NCBI GenBank assembly: GCA_963772585.1
Contig: CAVYXV010000007.1
Span: 434,001-498,000 of the forward strand
From: CAVVXN01 sp963772585
GTDB lineage: Bacteria; Planctomycetota; PLA2; JAEUHO01
Length of the DNA stretch: 64,000 bases
Direction of reading: 5' to 3'
Each line of letters begins with the position of its first letter. Position 1 is the stretch's first letter. A program made the translations under genes and the position numbers. A model generated the notes under the pieces. The model was not told the origin of the DNA. It worked only from the letters and a program-made list of their open reading frames with translations, and did not search any database. Shown piece by piece: positions 25,418 to 32,180 of the stretch.

Positions 25418-25612
25418 ATGGCGAAGAAGAAGGACTGCTTCGGAAGCGAGAGCTACGTCTGCCGGACGCAGAACTGTCCGTACATGTCGGAGTGCGTGCA
25501 GATGGTCTGGGAGAAGAAGCTCCGCCGCGTCGTTGCCCGCAAGGAGAGCCGGCTCGACGCGCGAGCGGCGAAGAGCGTCCGCGTCCGTTCGCGGGAGTTC
25601 ATGGCGCAGTAG
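25418..25612 (+). CDS. Small basic four-cysteine protein
   Basis: This 64-residue protein, MAKKKDCFGSESYVCRTQNC..., has four cysteines in a CX7CX4CX5C pattern within residues 7-26, followed by a strongly basic tail (EKKLRRVVARKESRLDARAA). It could bind a metal or nucleic acid; I do not recognise the family. ATG 25418 is preceded by GAGAGGA. It is convergent with the FGE-like operon on the other strand. Confidence 0.68.
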   Translation: MAKKKDCFGSESYVCRTQNCPYMSECVQMVWEKKLRRVVARKESRLDARAAKSVRVRSREFMAQ

Positions 25613-25618
25613 GCGTCG

Positions 25619-25984
25619 TCACCCGACGAGGTACGCCGCCGCCGTCGCAAGGGCCGTGACGAGGATGCTCCGCGCCCACACGCCGCGCGCCCGGCGTCGC
25701 AACGCGGCCACGAGCGAGGCATCCTCGATTCGCTGGTGCCGCCCGTCTTGTTCGCGCGTCCCGCGCGCCGCCTCGACGACTCAGGTTCCGGACTGCGCCT
25801 GGAAGAAGCCGAGCGCCGCGAGGAACGCGGGCAGGGCGAGCAACGCCCTCAGCCCCGCCGGCGGATTCGACGCCGCGACCCACGCGATCCCCGCCGCGTA
25901 GAGCACGCAGCCGACCACGGCCACCGCCATGCGGTGACGACGCCCGGTGGCGTCGATGTTGGGAGGCGGCGCCGATCCGGCCAC
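25619..25984 (-). pseudogene. Small membrane protein interrupted by an in-frame TGA
   Basis: From GTG 25984 the frame encodes 67 residues with two hydrophobic segments (MAVAVVGCVLYAAGIAWVAA and LRALLALPAFLAALGFF) and then stops at TGA 25783-25781. The same frame continues for 53 codons without further stop: VVEAARGTREQDG, then a charged helix and a third hydrophobic segment ILVTALATAAAYLVG, ending at 25619. The TGA falls where, from memory, related small proteins have Cys before an AxRGxR block. It is probably a TGC-to-TGA change or a base-call error; selenocysteine is less likely. The gene starts 3 bases after the FGE-like stop. Confidence 0.5.
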
Positions 25985-25987
25985 CGG

Positions 25988-27475
25988 CTACCTATCGAGG
26001 AGCGGACTCGAGGATCCGTACCCGGGGAGGTAGAGCCGGAAGCCGACGTCCTCGAACCGTTCCCACTTGGAGTGGAACTCCTGCGACTCGAGGTCCACGC
26101 GGCAGTCGCCGATCGACTCCCGGTAGCTGCCGCCCATGATGGCGGCGCGCTGGACGCGCAGCGGGTCCAGCACCGGAATGGCTCGCAGGTACTTGGGAGG
26201 AATCCCTGCCTTGGGATCGGCTCCCACCGGCTCGTAGGTGTCGTAGACGTTCCCGGTCCACTCCCACGCGTTGCCGGACATGGCCCACAGGTGCTCGGGC
26301 GTCTGTCCGCCGCCGCCCTCGCTGTACCGGTAGTCCACCTGCAGCAACCCGGTGCCGGAGACGCCCCGCCAGAAGTTGAGGTTGTTGCACGCGTAGACCA
26401 GCGGTTCCGTGCCCCAGGGGTAGTGGTAGTTGGGCTGCCCGTCCTGGCCGACCAGTCCGCCGCGTCCCGCGCGCATCCACTCGATCCACGTCGGGAGGCG
26501 GAAGGCTTCGTCCTCCTCCAGGCCGAGCTTCTTCGTGGCCCACTCGGCGAACGCCGCGGCGTCGTACCAGCTCACGTTCGTGACGGGGTAGTTCTCCGGG
26601 ATCTCACCCTGCTCCTTCGGCAGGGACCAGTCGTCGTATTCCTCGAAGATCGTGGCCTGGATCCACGTCGGCGGCACGAGGAGGCGCTTCTGCCAGGCGG
26701 GCGAGGGCGCCATGCGGAGCCGGCGGAGGTCGATCGGTTTCTCGACGACCCGGTCCTGGGTTTCCTTCACGTGGGCGGCCAGCCGCTCCCACCAGGTGTC
26801 GATGTAGCGCGCGGCGGCGTACTGTCGCTGCTCGATGAGGGCCCGGGCCTGCTGGTATTCGCTCTCCGCTCGGTCGTTCAGGTCCTCGATCTGCTCCTTC
26901 TCGGCTTCCGAGCTCCCCTTGGGGATGGGAAGCGGCGTGGGCTCCACGGGTAGGGTCGTGGGCGGGTTCCACAGCTCCTGGAGCAGGTCGGGGATGTGCT
27001 CCGGATGCTCCTGGCAGTCCCGCACGTACTCCGCGTACATCCCGCGCGTCACCTCGTAGCGGAGGATGCGCATGTGATCGACGAGCACCAGGAACTCGGC
27101 CGTCCTGCCGCCGAACTTCAGGGTCTCCTTCCGGGCCGGTTGTCGGTCCAGGGGCACCATGTTGTGCAGGAGGCTGTCGTCCACGCGGAGGGGTGCGTCG
27201 AGGGGACGGGGAACCTCGGCCCGGGGGGTGGCCGCAACCGGCGCCGGAGGAGGCCGGAAGACGAGGAACCCCGTCGCGATCACCGCGACGACCAGAAGCC
27301 CGAAGACGAGGAGGACCAGGGCACGGAGCCACGTCCCGTTCGACCGTGGCGTCTCCAGCGGCGGCAGCGCGGACGCTTGGAGCCGGCAGGCGCAGGCCGG
27401 ACAGAACTTGAACGATCGGGTTACGGGAGTCCCGCAGCGCGGGCAGATCCCGGGACGGGTCGTTTCGGTACTCAT
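25988..27475 (-). CDS. Zinc-ribbon, TM-anchored formylglycine-enzyme-like protein lacking the first catalytic Cys
   Basis: The 495-residue product starts with a zinc ribbon (CPRCG ... CPACAC, residues 9-30), then a transmembrane helix (about 46-68, ALVLLVFGLLVVAVIATGFL), a helical region, and a C-terminal FGE/sulfatase-modifying domain: YPVTNVSWYDAAAFAEWATK, FRLPTWIEWMRAGRGG, YPWGTEP, AMSGNAWEWTGNVYDTYEP and IMGGSYRESIGDCRV. Active FGE has two cysteines in a GGSxxCxxxxC block; here only the second is kept. It is thus probably not an oxidase but a binding or scaffold protein. ATG 27475 places the zinc ribbon at the N-terminus. No sulfatase gene is near. Confidence 0.87.
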   Translation of the reverse strand: MSTETTRPGICPRCGTPVTRSFKFCPACACRLQASALPPLETPRSNGTWLRALVLLVFGLLVVAVIATGFLVFRPPPAPVAATPRAEVPRPLDAPLRVDDSLLHNMVPLDRQPARKETLKFGGRTAEFLVLVDHMRILRYEVTRGMYAEYVRDCQEHPEHIPDLLQELWNPPTTLPVEPTPLPIPKGSSEAEKEQIEDLNDRAESEYQQARALIEQRQYAAARYIDTWWERLAAHVKETQDRVVEKPIDLRRLRMAPSPAWQKRLLVPPTWIQATIFEEYDDWSLPKEQGEIPENYPVTNVSWYDAAAFAEWATKKLGLEEDEAFRLPTWIEWMRAGRGGLVGQDGQPNYHYPWGTEPLVYACNNLNFWRGVSGTGLLQVDYRYSEGGGGQTPEHLWAMSGNAWEWTGNVYDTYEPVGADPKAGIPPKYLRAIPVLDPLRVQRAAIMGGSYRESIGDCRVDLESQEFHSKWERFEDVGFRLYLPGYGSSSPLLDR

Positions 27476-27498
27476 CCTGGAGGGGGGGCGGCCTGCGG

Positions 27499-27526
27499 TT
27501 GACTCCACCGGCACGGATTCTAGGGT
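27499..27526 (+). promoter_or_regulatory. Promoter of tRNA-Thr
   Basis: TTGACT (27499-27504, five of six) is followed after 16 bases by TAGGGT (27521-27526, three of six). Transcription would begin near 27533, about 15 bases before the tRNA. The site lies in the gap shared with the divergent FGE-like gene. Confidence 0.5.
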
Positions 27527-27547
27527 ACGCTGCTCCCGACGGCAGAC

Positions 27548-27622
27548 GCCCTGGTAGCTCAGCGGTAGAGCACCGCTTTCGTAAAGCGGGGGTCGTGAGT
27601 TCGAACCTCACCCGGGGCTCCA
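27548..27622 (+). tRNA. tRNA-Thr (anticodon CGT)
   Basis: The 75-base cloverleaf has acceptor arm GCCCTGG/CCGGGGC, D arm GCTC/GAGC, anticodon stem CCGCT/AGCGG with loop TTCGTAA, T arm GTGAG/CTCAC around TTCGAAC, discriminator T and an encoded CCA. Anticodon CGT reads the threonine codon ACG. Its 3' half, from the anticodon stem on, is repeated about 1.05 kb downstream. Confidence 0.95.
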
Positions 27623-27763
27623 TCCGTCCGCCTGCCGGGCCCCACATTTCCGGGCTTCGAGCGCCGCGCCAGGCACCTCCGCCACCGCCTCCGCCGAGCT
27701 TCGTCGGCACCGAACGGCACGCAAGGGCAACGAACGGCGGTGGGTTTGGCCAAGAGGCTGGCC
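27598..27763. repeat. Direct repeat copy 1 (tRNA-Thr 3' end plus flank)
   Basis: This 166-base segment starts in the T arm of tRNA-Thr and runs 141 bases beyond it. It matches 28648-28793 with about 17 mismatches over 146 aligned bases by eye. It has a 20-base insertion flanked by GAACGGC. Both copies contain the small dyads GCCGA-N6-TCGGC and TGGCC-N8-GGCC. It bounds the DUF5615/DUF433 pair on the left. Confidence 0.8.
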
Positions 27764-27854
27764 AAGCGGGGGGGCGCGGCCGAGGACCGGGTCGGCGGGG
27801 TACCCCGGAGTCCTGCCCAGGGACCGGAGGTGGCGTCTCCCGCCGAGGAAACCG

Positions 27855-28229
27855 CTACTCCGTGGGCTGGATCGGCAGGTGGCGGATCCGCACGCGGCTC
27901 TCTTCCACGACCACCACCGCACCGGTGTCCAGCGCGTCGCCGAGACGCGGGAGCGTAGCGGCGAGTCTGTCGATCACGTGCGGACTCGTGGCGTTGGCCA
28001 GGCGGAACACCACCACGCTCGTCCAGGAGTCCGTGCAGCGCGCCGCGATCTCGCCGAAATCGAGATCGAAGGTCAGGATGACCCGGCTCTCCGCAATGGC
28101 CTTGGCGAAGATCTCGTCATCGGGAAGACGCTGTAGCTTCTCGTCGCGCAGGTGGAGGACATCATGCCCGGAATGACGGAGGTGCTCCGTCACCCGCCGG
28201 GACACACCCATGTCCGCCAGGAACCGCAC
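27855..28229 (-). CDS. DUF5615 PIN-like toxin
   Basis: The 124-residue product starts MRFLADMGVSRRVTEHLRHS and has VILTFDLDFGEIAA, the acidic positions typical of DUF5615 PIN-like ribonucleases. These are often toxins paired with a small DUF433 antitoxin, as here. GTG 28229 lies 3 bases after the stop of the DUF433 gene. The pair sits between two copies of a tRNA-derived repeat, which suggests acquisition by transfer. Confidence 0.82.
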   Translation of the reverse strand: MRFLADMGVSRRVTEHLRHSGHDVLHLRDEKLQRLPDDEIFAKAIAESRVILTFDLDFGEIAARCTDSWTSVVVFRLANATSPHVIDRLAATLPRLGDALDTGAVVVVEESRVRIRHLPIQPTE

Positions 28230-28232
28230 GGG

Positions 28233-28451
28233 TCAACCGGCGAGGATCTGCTCGGAAGCCACCCAGGCGGCGTACTGGAGGGCCTGCTCCACGTCCTCGC
28301 GTTCGAGATCGGGATAGTCCGCGAGCACCTCCTCCACGGTCGCGCCGTGAGCGATCTGTCGGACGATCAGGGACGCGGAGATGCGCATGCCGCGAATACA
28401 GGCGCGCCCGCCCATCACGTCCACGTCGAAGGTGATGCGATCAAAGGCCAT
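28233..28451 (-). CDS. DUF433 antitoxin
   Basis: The 72-residue product starts MAFDRITFDVDVMGGRACIR and continues MRISASLIVRQIAHGATVEE, DYPDLEREDVEQALQYAAWV, the DUF433 pattern of a small HTH protein that usually precedes a DUF5615 toxin. ATG 28451 is chosen; ATG 28460 would add three residues. The overlap-like 3-base spacing to the toxin start is typical of antitoxin-toxin operons, where the antitoxin represses its own promoter. Confidence 0.82.
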   Translation of the reverse strand: MAFDRITFDVDVMGGRACIRGMRISASLIVRQIAHGATVEEVLADYPDLEREDVEQALQYAAWVASEQILAG

Positions 28452-28647
28452 GGCAGGCATTCTACGCGGAGCCTGAGTCCCGCGACGATCCCCCTGGCAT
28501 GCATCGAAGTCAGGCGGCCCACACCCGCACGGAGCAGCCCACCTGCTGGCCATGCCAGGGACCGGGCAGGCTGCACCACCGCCCACATAGGCCCATCTCC
28601 TGGGCTTCCCGGCGGATCCGCCACCCCATGCAACGCGGGGGGGCGGG

Positions 28648-28793
28648 AGTTCGAACCTTCCCCGGGGCTCCATCCGTCCGCCCGCCGAGCCCCGCATTTC
28701 CGGGCCTCGATCGCCGCGCCAGGCGAGTCGCGCGCCGCCTCCGCCGAGCTTCGTCGGCACCGAGCGGCGGCGGGTCTGGCCAAGAGGCTGGCC
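28648..28793. repeat. Direct repeat copy 2 (tRNA-Thr 3' fragment plus flank)
   Basis: This 146-base copy matches 27598-27763. The segment at about 28633-28673 is a remnant of a tRNA-Thr 3' half: a 3' anticodon-stem-like CGCGGG, the T loop TTCGAAC, the acceptor strand CCGGGGC and a CCA. There is no 5' half, so it is not a functional tRNA. Together with the intact tRNA it gives the geometry of attachment sites around a small insert. Confidence 0.8.
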
Positions 28794-28889
28794 GAGAGGG
28801 GGAGGACCGCGATCCCGATGCTCGTAGACTCACTCGCCGTCTGGCGTGCGTCGGCGCGCCGGGTCCAACCCGATGGCCGGGAGGTGGAC

Positions 28890-29210
28890 ATGGCTGCGGA
28901 CGACTGGCCCTTCGATCAGCCTCGGAACTGCGCGACCCTGACGATGCGGCAGGTCCTGGACGGCGAGGAGCCGATCCTGCTCGTGGGTCACGACGAGGAC
29001 GACCACGGGTGGCAGTTCATCGGGTCCACGGATGCCAGCGTCGAAGACGGGCGCGTTGTCTGCCTGGAGCACATGGTCGCCCTGGACCCCACTGTGGCCG
29101 AGGTGTCGGACTTGCCGCCGGGTTGGATCGCGACTCGCGACGCGCCGGGGGAGGCTTGGACGCGCACGCCTCATCCCCCCGAGGAGGAGGCGAACGGCGT
29201 CGGTCGTTGA
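28890..29210 (+). CDS. Small acidic conserved-type protein, function unknown
   Basis: The 106-residue product starts MAADDWPFDQPRNCATLTMR, followed by QVLDGEEPILLVGHDEDDHG and WQFIGSTDASVEDGRVVCLE, and ends with a Pro/Glu-rich tail. It resembles small hypothetical or immunity-like proteins with a WPF...CAT...GWQF pattern, but I cannot name a function. ATG 28890 is chosen over ATG 28818 because the conserved-looking part begins there. It follows the right-hand repeat and shows no partner gene. Confidence 0.68.
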   Translation: MAADDWPFDQPRNCATLTMRQVLDGEEPILLVGHDEDDHGWQFIGSTDASVEDGRVVCLEHMVALDPTVAEVSDLPPGWIATRDAPGEAWTRTPHPPEEEANGVGR

Positions 29211-29450
29211 ATCGTTCTTGACCATGGCGTGCGGCGGCAGGCGGCGCCTCGGTAGCGACCGACGAAGCCCGGTACCCCACGGTACGCCCATGAAACCGGG
29301 CTTCGGCACCCACACCGGCTGGGCTCGGTACCCTCATGCCCCCTGAGGACCTTCGCCAGGCCGGGCCAGACGAAACCGGCCCTGCCTCCGTACTCCCCTT
29401 ACCCTGTATGGCCATTCCCCTCGTGGGAGCACGGTTGGCGGAGATCGAGA

Positions 29451-29621
29451 GTGGGCGAAACCTACGAGAAGCGAGCGCGGAAGAAGCGCAAGGAGAAGAA
29501 GCGGCGCGACAAGGCCGAGCAGAAGCGCCTCCAGAAGGAACAGGGGACTGGCGAGAGCGAGTCCGAGGCTGAGATTGCGGCCCGCTATCTCGACGTCCCC
29601 GCGGAGGACGACCGTGAGTAG
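29451..29621 (+). CDS. Small highly charged protein
   Basis: This 56-codon gene encodes a Lys/Arg/Glu-rich helix (GETYEKRARKKRKEKKRRDK) followed by an acidic tail ending LDVPAEDDRE. GTG 29451 is preceded by GGAG at 29440-29443. The Lys/Arg-rich start with an acidic end resembles many small uncharacterised proteins, perhaps nucleic-acid or ribosome associated. The third-position GC and the clean frame favour a real gene, but evidence is limited. Confidence 0.5.
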   Translation: MGETYEKRARKKRKEKKRRDKAEQKRLQKEQGTGESESEAEIAARYLDVPAEDDRE

Positions 29622-29702
29622 CGCTGTCGGGTGCATGGAGCGCCCCACCTCTCGGCCAGACACGAGCGCCACCCCGTGCCGGTCTGGAACCATGGACCGC
29701 TA

Positions 29703-29719
29703 CCGTGACGCCGTCACGG
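29703..29719. repeat. Dyad symmetry, candidate operator
   Basis: CCGTGAC (29703-29709) and GTCACGG (29713-29719) form a perfect 7-bp inverted repeat around GCC. It lies 64 bases upstream of ATG 29783 and could be an operator for the lipoprotein gene. Confidence 0.4.
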
Positions 29720-29782
29720 GGCATATCGCCGATGCGATTCGGGCTTCGGGACGGCCGTGCGGGTACGCCCAGGGAGATACGA

Positions 29783-30340
29783 ATGCGGGTCACCATGCTG
29801 GGCATGGCGGCTCTGGCCGTCGCGCTGGTGGCGTGCTCCGGGGGTGAGACACCGACGACTTCGCCAGGGTCTGGGGTATCTCCCAGGTTCTACGTGGTCA
29901 GTGGAGACCGCCTATTCGCGATCGATGTGGATGACTCGCTCCTGAAGACCCGAGACGCCGTCGTGCTTGCGGCCAGGGAGCTCTGGGAGGAGCTTCAGCC
30001 AGGGGAATCCGTGGAGTTCCGCGTAGAGGGGCGCTCGGCCCGGAGCGTGGGGACGGACCGTTCCCACGAGGAACGTGAGGGCTCCGTCGAAGAGACGGCG
30101 GCCATCTCCTGGGGGACGAAGATCACGTCCACCAGCGAGACCTACCGGATGTTCAGGGACCGCGACGGGGCTTCCGGCATCGAGGAGGCGCCGGAGAAGC
30201 CGTACGGCCTCGTGCTTCGGTCGGGGCCCGCCATCGGCTGGCCGGAAATCGAGGAGGACATTGTCGGAAAGGTGTTTCCAGCGCTGTGCCTCGACTTCCC
30301 GGCCCGCAATCGCTGGAAGGACCGACCCTCCGAACACTGA
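29783..30340 (+). CDS. Lipoprotein, unknown function
   Basis: The 185-residue product has a lipoprotein signal MRVTMLGMAALAVALVACSG with the lipid-modified Cys near residue 18. The mature part contains DRLFAIDVDDSLLKTRDAVV and no domain I recognise. An AGGGAG ribosome site at 29771-29776 supports ATG 29783. Base composition is slightly less GC-biased than the flanking housekeeping genes, consistent with the accessory nature of this stretch. Confidence 0.7.
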   Translation: MRVTMLGMAALAVALVACSGGETPTTSPGSGVSPRFYVVSGDRLFAIDVDDSLLKTRDAVVLAARELWEELQPGESVEFRVEGRSARSVGTDRSHEEREGSVEETAAISWGTKITSTSETYRMFRDRDGASGIEEAPEKPYGLVLRSGPAIGWPEIEEDIVGKVFPALCLDFPARNRWKDRPSEH

Positions 30341-30433
30341 CCGACCAGACCGTACGAGACCACACGACGCCCGGTACCCGCGGTACCCCCCCTCGACGCC
30401 CGTCCACGAGCGCATGCCGCGTCCGGCCGGCTC

Positions 30434-31375
30434 CTACCGCGCGCGGACGAAGGTGTGGGGCAAGATGCCCTCGGCGGCGAGGACGGGCTCGACCTCGGCG
30501 AGGAAGCGCAGGCCGTCCTGGTGGTAGCCGGCGGTGGGCTGGACGCCGGGGGCGCGGCCCGTGAACCAGGCGTTCAGCGCGTCCATGAAGAGCTCGCGGG
30601 TCAACTTCGCGGCCGTGGAAGCCCAGGCGACGGTGAGGTGCTTCTGGTCGCCGTGGGTCACGAAGCGAACCTCGATGCGGCGGTCGGGGAGGCGCACCTC
30701 GTAGTGGGCCTCGCCGCGGGGGGCCGGGCGGGGGAGGACGTTCGCGAAGGGGAAGAGTTGGCCCAGGTAGGCCCCGTAGTCGAGGCGTCCGCCCTGGCGG
30801 TCGAAGCGGACGGCGACGTCTCGGTCGGGCACGGTCTCCAGGAAGGCAAGGAGCGTCTCGCCGGCGGCGAGACCGAGCACGCTCGCCTTGTTCCCCGTCC
30901 GGTCGAAGCCGGCGTTCAGGTCCGCGGCGTCCACGGGCCGGACGCGGAGCGCCACCGCTTCGACCCCCCGGGCCTCGAAGCGCGCGCGGAGTGCCGGGAG
31001 GGGAGGGTGTGCGGGGACCGCCACGCTCGCGAGGTTCGCGTACCAGGGACGGGTGGCGAAGTGGGCGCAGGGCACGTCCGACGCGCCGTCGAGGAAGGGG
31101 CCGAACCGGGTGGGGAACGTGCGGTCTCTCGCGGCGGCGTGGAGCGCGGCGGCGCGAACGAGCCCTTCGCGACCGAAGCGCCGATGGATCGTCTTCGAGT
31201 CGTCCACCGGGACCGGCAAGGGGCGGCGAAGGCGCCTCGGCCGGCGGACGACGAGCCCGGAGAGCCGCCGGGCGAGGGGCTCCTCCCCCGGAGCGAGCCG
31301 GACGGCGACGAGGCCGATCACGAGCGGGCCGAGCTTCGGCCCGTACCCGGCTTCGTCGATGCCCACGACCAGCAC
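30434..31375 (-). CDS. Divergent RNase HII-like protein
   Basis: The 313-residue protein begins LVVGIDEAGYGPKLGPLVIG, matching the RNase HII start (GIDEAGRGPLAGPV) with the first catalytic Asp-Glu pair. VDDSKTIHRR matches DSK, and HGDQKHLTVAWASTAAKLTR matches the last active-site block (GD...AAASI-AK-TR). It is about 100 residues longer than ordinary RNase HII, with an insert in the middle (residues 60-180). It likely cleaves RNA-DNA hybrids, but the R-to-Y change in the first motif and the insert make the substrate uncertain. GTG 31375 starts directly at the motif. Confidence 0.75.
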   Translation of the reverse strand: MLVVGIDEAGYGPKLGPLVIGLVAVRLAPGEEPLARRLSGLVVRRPRRLRRPLPVPVDDSKTIHRRFGREGLVRAAALHAAARDRTFPTRFGPFLDGASDVPCAHFATRPWYANLASVAVPAHPPLPALRARFEARGVEAVALRVRPVDAADLNAGFDRTGNKASVLGLAAGETLLAFLETVPDRDVAVRFDRQGGRLDYGAYLGQLFPFANVLPRPAPRGEAHYEVRLPDRRIEVRFVTHGDQKHLTVAWASTAAKLTRELFMDALNAWFTGRAPGVQPTAGYHQDGLRFLAEVEPVLAAEGILPHTFVRAR

Positions 31376-31433
31376 GCGCGCGCCCTCCCGTCGCGCGCGA
31401 CTGTACCGGCACGGGGCGACGGCTCGGGGCGCG

Positions 31434-32168
31434 TCAGGCCGTCTCGGACCCGTCGGGCACCCCCAAGGCGAGAAGGGCTTCGCGGGCGCGGGTCGCGAGC
31501 GCGCGGCGGCCGGTACTGCCCTCGAGGTCCTCCCAGTGGATCGGGGGGCCGATCCGGAGCGTCGCCGTGCCCCCCCGCCGCGGACCCCACGAGCCTTTCG
31601 GCAGGATGGGGTGGGTGCCGAGGAGCGCGACGGGCTGGAGCGGGAGGCCCGCGGCGAGGGCCAGCTCGAAGGACCCGGTCTTGAGCGCCTGGAGCCGGCC
31701 GTCGGCGCTGCGCGTCCCCTCGGGGAAGACGACCAGGCAGCGGGGAGCGCCGTGCGCCGTGGTGGCCGCCGCCCGGACCGTCTCCTTCCCCGCGCGGGTG
31801 CGCTCGCGATCCACGAAGAAGTGGCCCGCGGCCTTTGCGTACCAGCCCACGAACGGGAGCCAGGCGAGCTCGCGCTTCATCACGAAGCGCAGCCTCGTGG
31901 GCAGCCACCCGATCAGGACGGGAGGGTCGAGGATCGACGCGTGATTCGCGACGATGAGATGCTCGTGCCCGCGAAGCACGTTCTCGTGGCCCTCCACCCG
32001 CACGCGGCACCCCGCCGTCCAGACGAGACACCGGGCCCACGCGCGGGCGACGGGGTAGTCGAGCCCGAGGCGGCGGGGGAAGAGGAGCCCCACCATGGTG
32101 AACGTGAAACCGACGAGGGTGAGCGGGAGGATGAGGCCGAGGAACAGGAGGGAGCGGAGCGTGCGCAT
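31434..32168 (-). CDS. plsC: 1-acyl-sn-glycerol-3-phosphate acyltransferase (PlsC family)
   Basis: The 244-residue enzyme has an N-terminal membrane segment (LLFLGLILPLTLVGFTFTMV) and the PlsC motifs: HLIVANHASILDPPVLIGWL (NHxxxxD), GHFFVDRERTRAG, VVFPEGTRSADGRLQALKTG and the late Pro motif GLPLQPVALLGT. It acylates lysophosphatidic acid at the inner membrane to phosphatidic acid. It lies 12 bases downstream of the DUF11 gene and upstream of the RNase HII-like gene on the same strand. Confidence 0.92.
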   Translation of the reverse strand: MRTLRSLLFLGLILPLTLVGFTFTMVGLLFPRRLGLDYPVARAWARCLVWTAGCRVRVEGHENVLRGHEHLIVANHASILDPPVLIGWLPTRLRFVMKRELAWLPFVGWYAKAAGHFFVDRERTRAGKETVRAAATTAHGAPRCLVVFPEGTRSADGRLQALKTGSFELALAAGLPLQPVALLGTHPILPKGSWGPRRGGTATLRIGPPIHWEDLEGSTGRRALATRAREALLALGVPDGSETA

Positions 32169-32180
32169 GGTGTTCGCCGG

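Noticed and set aside
25740..25783. Selenocysteine insertion at the in-frame TGA
   Set aside because: No convincing SECIS stem-loop follows and no sel genes are in the window; a nonsense mutation or base error is simpler.
28633..28673. Second tRNA-Thr gene
   Set aside because: Only the T loop, part of the T stem, the 3' acceptor strand and CCA are present; the D arm and anticodon loop are missing.
27559..28760. Minus-strand frames reading RFELTTP and similar over the tRNA and its repeat
   Set aside because: These are the familiar spurious translations of tRNA genes and their 3' duplicate.
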